Shown one piece after another: positions 61,329-64,000 of a DNA stretch of 64,000 bases. The position numbers were made by a program, and so were the translations under genes. Position 1 is the stretch's first letter. Each line of letters starts with the position of its first letter. A model generated the notes under the pieces. The model did not search any database and was not told the origin of the DNA. It worked only from the letters and a program-made list of their open reading frames with translations. The stretch spans positions 1 to 64,000 of the forward strand of contig JBJHBJ010000020.1 in NCBI GenBank assembly GCA_050485425.1, given 5' to 3'. This stretch comes from LSCE01 sp050485425. Lineage in GTDB: Bacteria; Pseudomonadota; Gammaproteobacteria; Nitrococcales; Aquisalimonadaceae.

Positions 61329-62126
61329 TCAGGCAATGGCCGCATGCGCCGGCTCTGCGGCTTGGGATTGGTCGGCGCCGTAGATCATGGCGATGACAGA
61401 GTCATCCAGTTCCTTTGCTGGACCGTCGAAGACCACACGGCCTCCGGCCAGGCCGATGATGCGATCGGCAAACCGGGTGGCGAGTTCGAGCTGATGCAGG
61501 CTGATCACCGCCGTGATCCCGTCCTCGTTGCAAATGCGGCGCAGGAGATCCAGGACCTTGTGCGATGTGGAGGGATCGAGGCTGGCAACCGGCTCATCCG
61601 CCAGAATCGTCTCGGGCTGCTGCGTCAGGGCCCTGGCAATGCCCACCCGCTGCATCTGCCCGCCGCTGAGATTGTCGACGCGGGTGAACGCCTTGTCGGC
61701 GAGGCCGACACGCTGAAGGCTCTCATAAGCGATCGACAGTTCATTCCGTGGTAGCGGGAAGAAGCCGCGTAAGGTGCTGTGGTATGCCAGTCTCCCGGTG
61801 AGGACGTTCTGCAAAGCACTGAAGCGCGGCAGAAGCTGGTGGTGCTGGAAGATCATTGCCGTGCGGCGCCGGTGCATCCGCACCGCTTTGCGCGTGGTAA
61901 TCGGCCCGAGCTCACGGGAGATCACCCGCCCGGAAGTCGGAGTGACCAGGTGATTGATGGAGCGCAGCAGCGTGGATTTTCCCGCTCCGGAAAGCCCAAG
62001 CAGCACCGTGAGGTCACCCTCCCGGAACTGCGTGGTCGTCTTCTGGAGCCCGACCGTTCCATCGGGATATGTCATCCCAACATCTTCGAGGGAGAGAATC
62101 GGCTGGGAAGCAGTTTGTCGAACCAT
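61329..62126 (-). CDS. ptxA: PtxA, phosphite ABC transporter ATPase
   Basis: A 265-aa ATPase of the PhnC type: Walker A GLSGAGKST, Q-loop IFQHHQLLPRF, signature LSGGQMQR, Walker B TILADEPVASLDP, H-loop VISLHQ. First gene of the operon. Start chosen at ATG 62126 behind AAGGTG; a GTG three codons up is possible. Promoter region starts 62,127. Confidence 0.93.
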   Translation of the reverse strand: MVRQTASQPILSLEDVGMTYPDGTVGLQKTTTQFREGDLTVLLGLSGAGKSTLLRSINHLVTPTSGRVISRELGPITTRKAVRMHRRRTAMIFQHHQLLPRFSALQNVLTGRLAYHSTLRGFFPLPRNELSIAYESLQRVGLADKAFTRVDNLSGGQMQRVGIARALTQQPETILADEPVASLDPSTSHKVLDLLRRICNEDGITAVISLHQLELATRFADRIIGLAGGRVVFDGPAKELDDSVIAMIYGADQSQAAEPAHAAIA

Positions 62127-62201
62127 GGGTATCACCTTTGACTATGAGAAGACGAATCTCATCGCTTTCAGTGATACCGTGAAGGAGTGAAGTTACCCTG
62201 G

Positions 62202-62216
62202 CATGTCGGTGACATG
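62202..62216. promoter_or_regulatory. inverted repeat in the ptx promoter, candidate operator
   Basis: Perfect 6-base arms CATGTC / GACATG, 3 bases apart, about 76 bases before the ptxA ATG. LysR sites are often such imperfect dyads (T-N11-A); on the minus strand ATGTCAC-N4-ATGCCAG also resembles a weak Pho box. Neither is certain. Confidence 0.4.
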
Positions 62217-62278
62217 ATGTTTTGATGAAGTGGTTACGGCCTCGACGATCATCCTGCACCGTCAGCGACCCCTTCAGC

Positions 62279-62330
62279 GCATAGCTACCGGGGACTTCGC
62301 AGGCCAGTACCTCCCGGCCGAACGACCAGA
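62279..62330 (-). pseudogene. decayed fragment of a LysE-family gene
   Basis: The 52 bases align to 63941-63992 at 44 identical positions by my count, in the same orientation. The minus-strand reading gives LWSFGREVLACEVPGSYALKG against VWSFGLAVLAFGAPGSYALMG of the intact gene. Homology outside the 52 bases is weak and cannot be followed past the window edge for the other gene. Confidence 0.75.
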
Positions 62331-62525
62331 GGCCAGACGCCGGTCCTGAACGCCGGCGGCGAATAGAGAAGGGCGTGTCGGAAGGCCGAGATCCGGCCAT
62401 AACCCCACACCGGCACACCCCCCAGCCGCCCGGTTCCGGGAAGAAGTCCCAATAGCGACCGCTATCGCCCAAACGTGCATAGGTGCGGTTTCCACCGCGC
62501 CCCGTTGCCATGGAGACGATTGGAG

Positions 62526-62621
62526 ATGTATGTTCCCGCCAACTTTGAAGACCTGAAGACGAAGGGAGCACATCTGCTCGGCAACACCATGCTCGCCGCC
62601 GTCGCGCCCGAGGCAGGGTAA
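62526..62621 (+). CDS. possible 31-codon ORF
   Basis: Starts MYVPANFEDLKTKGAHL after GGAG. The first seven residues resemble the start of PaiB-type FMN-binding proteins, but the rest does not. It may be a PaiB remnant or chance. Confidence 0.2.
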   Translation: MYVPANFEDLKTKGAHLLGNTMLAAVAPEAG

Positions 62622-62760
62622 CCAGTGTCGCGAGTCAGAAGTCCGTCATCCAGGCGCACATGGTCGGCCTGTGCCAACACGTTCAGGCGCGCCGCCGGAC
62701 TGAGTCTGGCTCTGCCAGAAAAAGCCTGACAATTGCCAGCCACAAGAGAACCCACCACTC

Positions 62761-63810
62761 ATGCTCCAAGACCTTGCCCACCTCCACGATCACCTGTTCG
62801 GCCCCCTACGCCTGTTCTCCAGCCATCTGTTCCTGGCTGGCTTCAGCGGCGCCGTGGGGGTGCTGCTCAGCTTCTACCTGCTGCCAAGGTACTGGCACCT
62901 GCTGCCCCGGGACCAGGGCCGGAATTTTGCGGTGGACGCGGAGAAGAGCATTGGCAAACCCATGGGGGCCGGGCTGATATTCATCCCGGTATTTCTGATT
63001 GTGGCCTTTCTGGTGACCCCTCTGCGCTGGCCGTTCCTGCTGGTGCTGGCGTGCATACTGGCAAGCATGCTGGTGGGCTTCCTTGACGACAAGGTAAAGG
63101 GCGGTTTCAGCGAATACACCCTGGGCGCCTTCGACCTCGTGGTCAGCCTGCTGGCGGCCATTGCCGTCTGCCAGTGGCTCCCGTTCGAGCTTTGGCTTCC
63201 GCTGCTGAAAACGCCGTGGATCATTCCGCCCTGGTTGTTTGTTGCCGGCGGCACCGTCCTTATCTGGGTAACCATCAACGCCACCAACGCGACGGACGGC
63301 GTGGACGGACTCTCGGGCAGCCTGTCGTCGGTCGCCCTGGTGTCACTGGGTGCCATCCTCTACGGCATCGTCGGGCACCAGCAGATAGCAGCCCATCTGC
63401 TGGTCCCTCATTATCCGGCCGCATCGGACTGGGCGTTGATGGCGTTCACCATGGTGGGCTGTATTGCCGCCTATCTCTGGTACAACTGCAGCCCCAGCCA
63501 GGTGCTCATGGGAGACGCCGGCTCCCGGCCCATCGGCCTGCTGCTGGGCGTGCTGGTGTTGGCCAGCGGCAACCCCTTCCTGGTCCTGGTGGTGGCTGGC
63601 GTGGTGCTGGTCAATGGCGGCACCGGATTACTGAAAGTGGCCCTGCTGCGGTTCTTCCGCATCCCCATCTTCCGCGATGTGCGCTACCCCCTGCACGATC
63701 ACGTGCGCCACAAACTGGGCTGGTCGAACACCCAGGTCATGGTGCGTTTCATGCTGCTACAGGCCGTGGGCACCCCGCTACTGCTGATCCTGCTGCTGAA
63801 ACTGCGTTGA
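62761..63810 (+). CDS. MraY-family phospho-N-acetylmuramoyl-pentapeptide transferase homologue
   Basis: A 349-aa, roughly ten-helix membrane protein of the MraY/WecA superfamily, which moves a sugar-phosphate onto a polyprenyl-phosphate. Landmarks: IGKPMGAGL (MraY: TPTMGG), VGFLDDKVK (Asp-Asp), NATNATDGVDGLSG (metal/Asp motif) and MGDAGSRPIG; PLHDHVRHKLGWSNTQVMVRF matches the MraY-specific PLHHHFE...VxxRF block. It differs from canonical MraY in several positions (PLHDH vs PLHHH). It is isolated from any dcw/mur genes, so it is probably a paralogue. Its 3' end overlaps the LysE-family gene, convergently, by 33 bases. Confidence 0.87.
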   Translation: MLQDLAHLHDHLFGPLRLFSSHLFLAGFSGAVGVLLSFYLLPRYWHLLPRDQGRNFAVDAEKSIGKPMGAGLIFIPVFLIVAFLVTPLRWPFLLVLACILASMLVGFLDDKVKGGFSEYTLGAFDLVVSLLAAIAVCQWLPFELWLPLLKTPWIIPPWLFVAGGTVLIWVTINATNATDGVDGLSGSLSSVALVSLGAILYGIVGHQQIAAHLLVPHYPAASDWALMAFTMVGCIAAYLWYNCSPSQVLMGDAGSRPIGLLLGVLVLASGNPFLVLVVAGVVLVNGGTGLLKVALLRFFRIPIFRDVRYPLHDHVRHKLGWSNTQVMVRFMLLQAVGTPLLLILLLKLR

Positions 63811-64000
63811 GAGCGGTAGCCAGACATGTTCATAGCCGATGGAAACCGCGACCCACACCAGCAGCGCAACCATCCCCAGGCTGAACCCTTTTAGCAGCCT
63901 CGGATTCCCGACGCGTTGCCCCACCACAGCCCCCATCAACGCATAGCTGCCGGGGGCTCCGAAGGCCAGCACCGCCAGGCCGAATGACCAGACCACCAGG
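63778..64000 (-). CDS. LysE/RhtB-family translocator, C-terminus only
   Basis: Ends with VWSFGLAVLAFGAPGSYALM, ...GNPRLLKGFSLGMVALLVW, the typical C-terminal helices of LysE/RhtB amino-acid exporters, and a hydrophilic tail STQFQQQDQQ. The 5' part lies beyond the right edge. A decayed relative lies at 62279-62330. Confidence 0.65.
   Translation of the reverse strand, partial: LVVWSFGLAVLAFGAPGSYALMGAVVGQRVGNPRLLKGFSLGMVALLVWVAVSIGYEHVWLPLSTQFQQQDQQ

Larger units (their letters stand above)
62127..62760. other. 634-bp region upstream of ptxA and of the MraY-like gene
   Basis: Non-coding in the main. From left: the ptx promoter region with inverted repeat CATGTC-GGT-GACATG (62202-62216), then a decayed copy of the LysE-family gene (from about 62279), then a 31-codon frame at 62526-62621. 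The rest is unassigned. Confidence 0.6.

Overview
The window is 64 kb of GC-rich, densely coded chromosome from a bacterium that respires nitrate and uses ubiquinone. A NarGHJI/NarXL nitrate-respiration island, the oxygen-independent ubiquinone genes ubiUVT, SirB2, DbpA, QmcA/NfeD and a JDVT-CTERM sorting pair together suggest a gammaproteobacterium. A halophilic or marine Ectothiorhodospiraceae- or Halomonas-like lineage is my guess; no rRNA or other phylogenetic marker is present to settle it. I found no tRNA, rRNA, CRISPR array, intact insertion sequence or origin.

Layout. 1-16.7 kb is an anaerobic nitrate-respiration block. A leftward operon runs narK1-narK2-narGHJI-parvulin-small protein-moeA, with a partial EamA exporter beyond it. 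The sensor/regulator pair narXL diverges from it, followed by sirB2-like and mobB. One FNR-type box sits between narK1 and narX with a plausible -10 on each side. 16.7-23.4 kb holds a MORN-type repeat protein and a 774-aa lipoprotein in a four-base-overlapping pair, divergent from an IgaA/UmoB-family membrane protein. 23.4-26.8 kb is ubiU-ubiV-ubiT behind a textbook FNR class II promoter, then an orphan ParA-like ATPase. 27-33 kb has a PA2779/PA2778-type pair, a secreted protein of unknown function, and a three-gene ABC importer behind tandem Pho-box-like repeats. 33-39 kb has a JDVT-CTERM surface protein with its dedicated protease, an OprO/P-like porin, a frameshifted diguanylate cyclase and an anion transporter. 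39-54.7 kb is mixed metabolism: acyl-CoA ligase and iron alcohol dehydrogenase, two DEAD-box helicases, an FAD amine oxidase, transglutaminase, ferredoxin, QmcA/NfeD, CysH, a secreted PHB depolymerase, two VOC proteins and a PEBP protein. 54.8-64 kb looks more accessory: a YadA-head-like repeat protein without an anchor, an arylamine N-acetyltransferase, a truncated SDR, a complete ptxABCDE-like phosphite uptake/oxidation operon, a decayed duplicate of a LysE-family gene, an isolated MraY homologue and the 3' end of the LysE gene itself.

Two themes connect the genes. The first is anoxic respiration: nitrate reductase with its molybdenum-cofactor helpers, nitrate transporters, NarXL and O2-independent ubiquinone synthesis, the two promoters sharing FNR-box architecture. 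The second is phosphorus scavenging: phosphite oxidation, an ABC importer behind Pho-box-like repeats, and a polyphosphate/phosphate-type porin. The least explained parts are the IgaA-like protein with its divergent lipoprotein/MORN neighbours, the Pho-box-like repeats before the ParA-like gene, and the isolated MraY paralogue.
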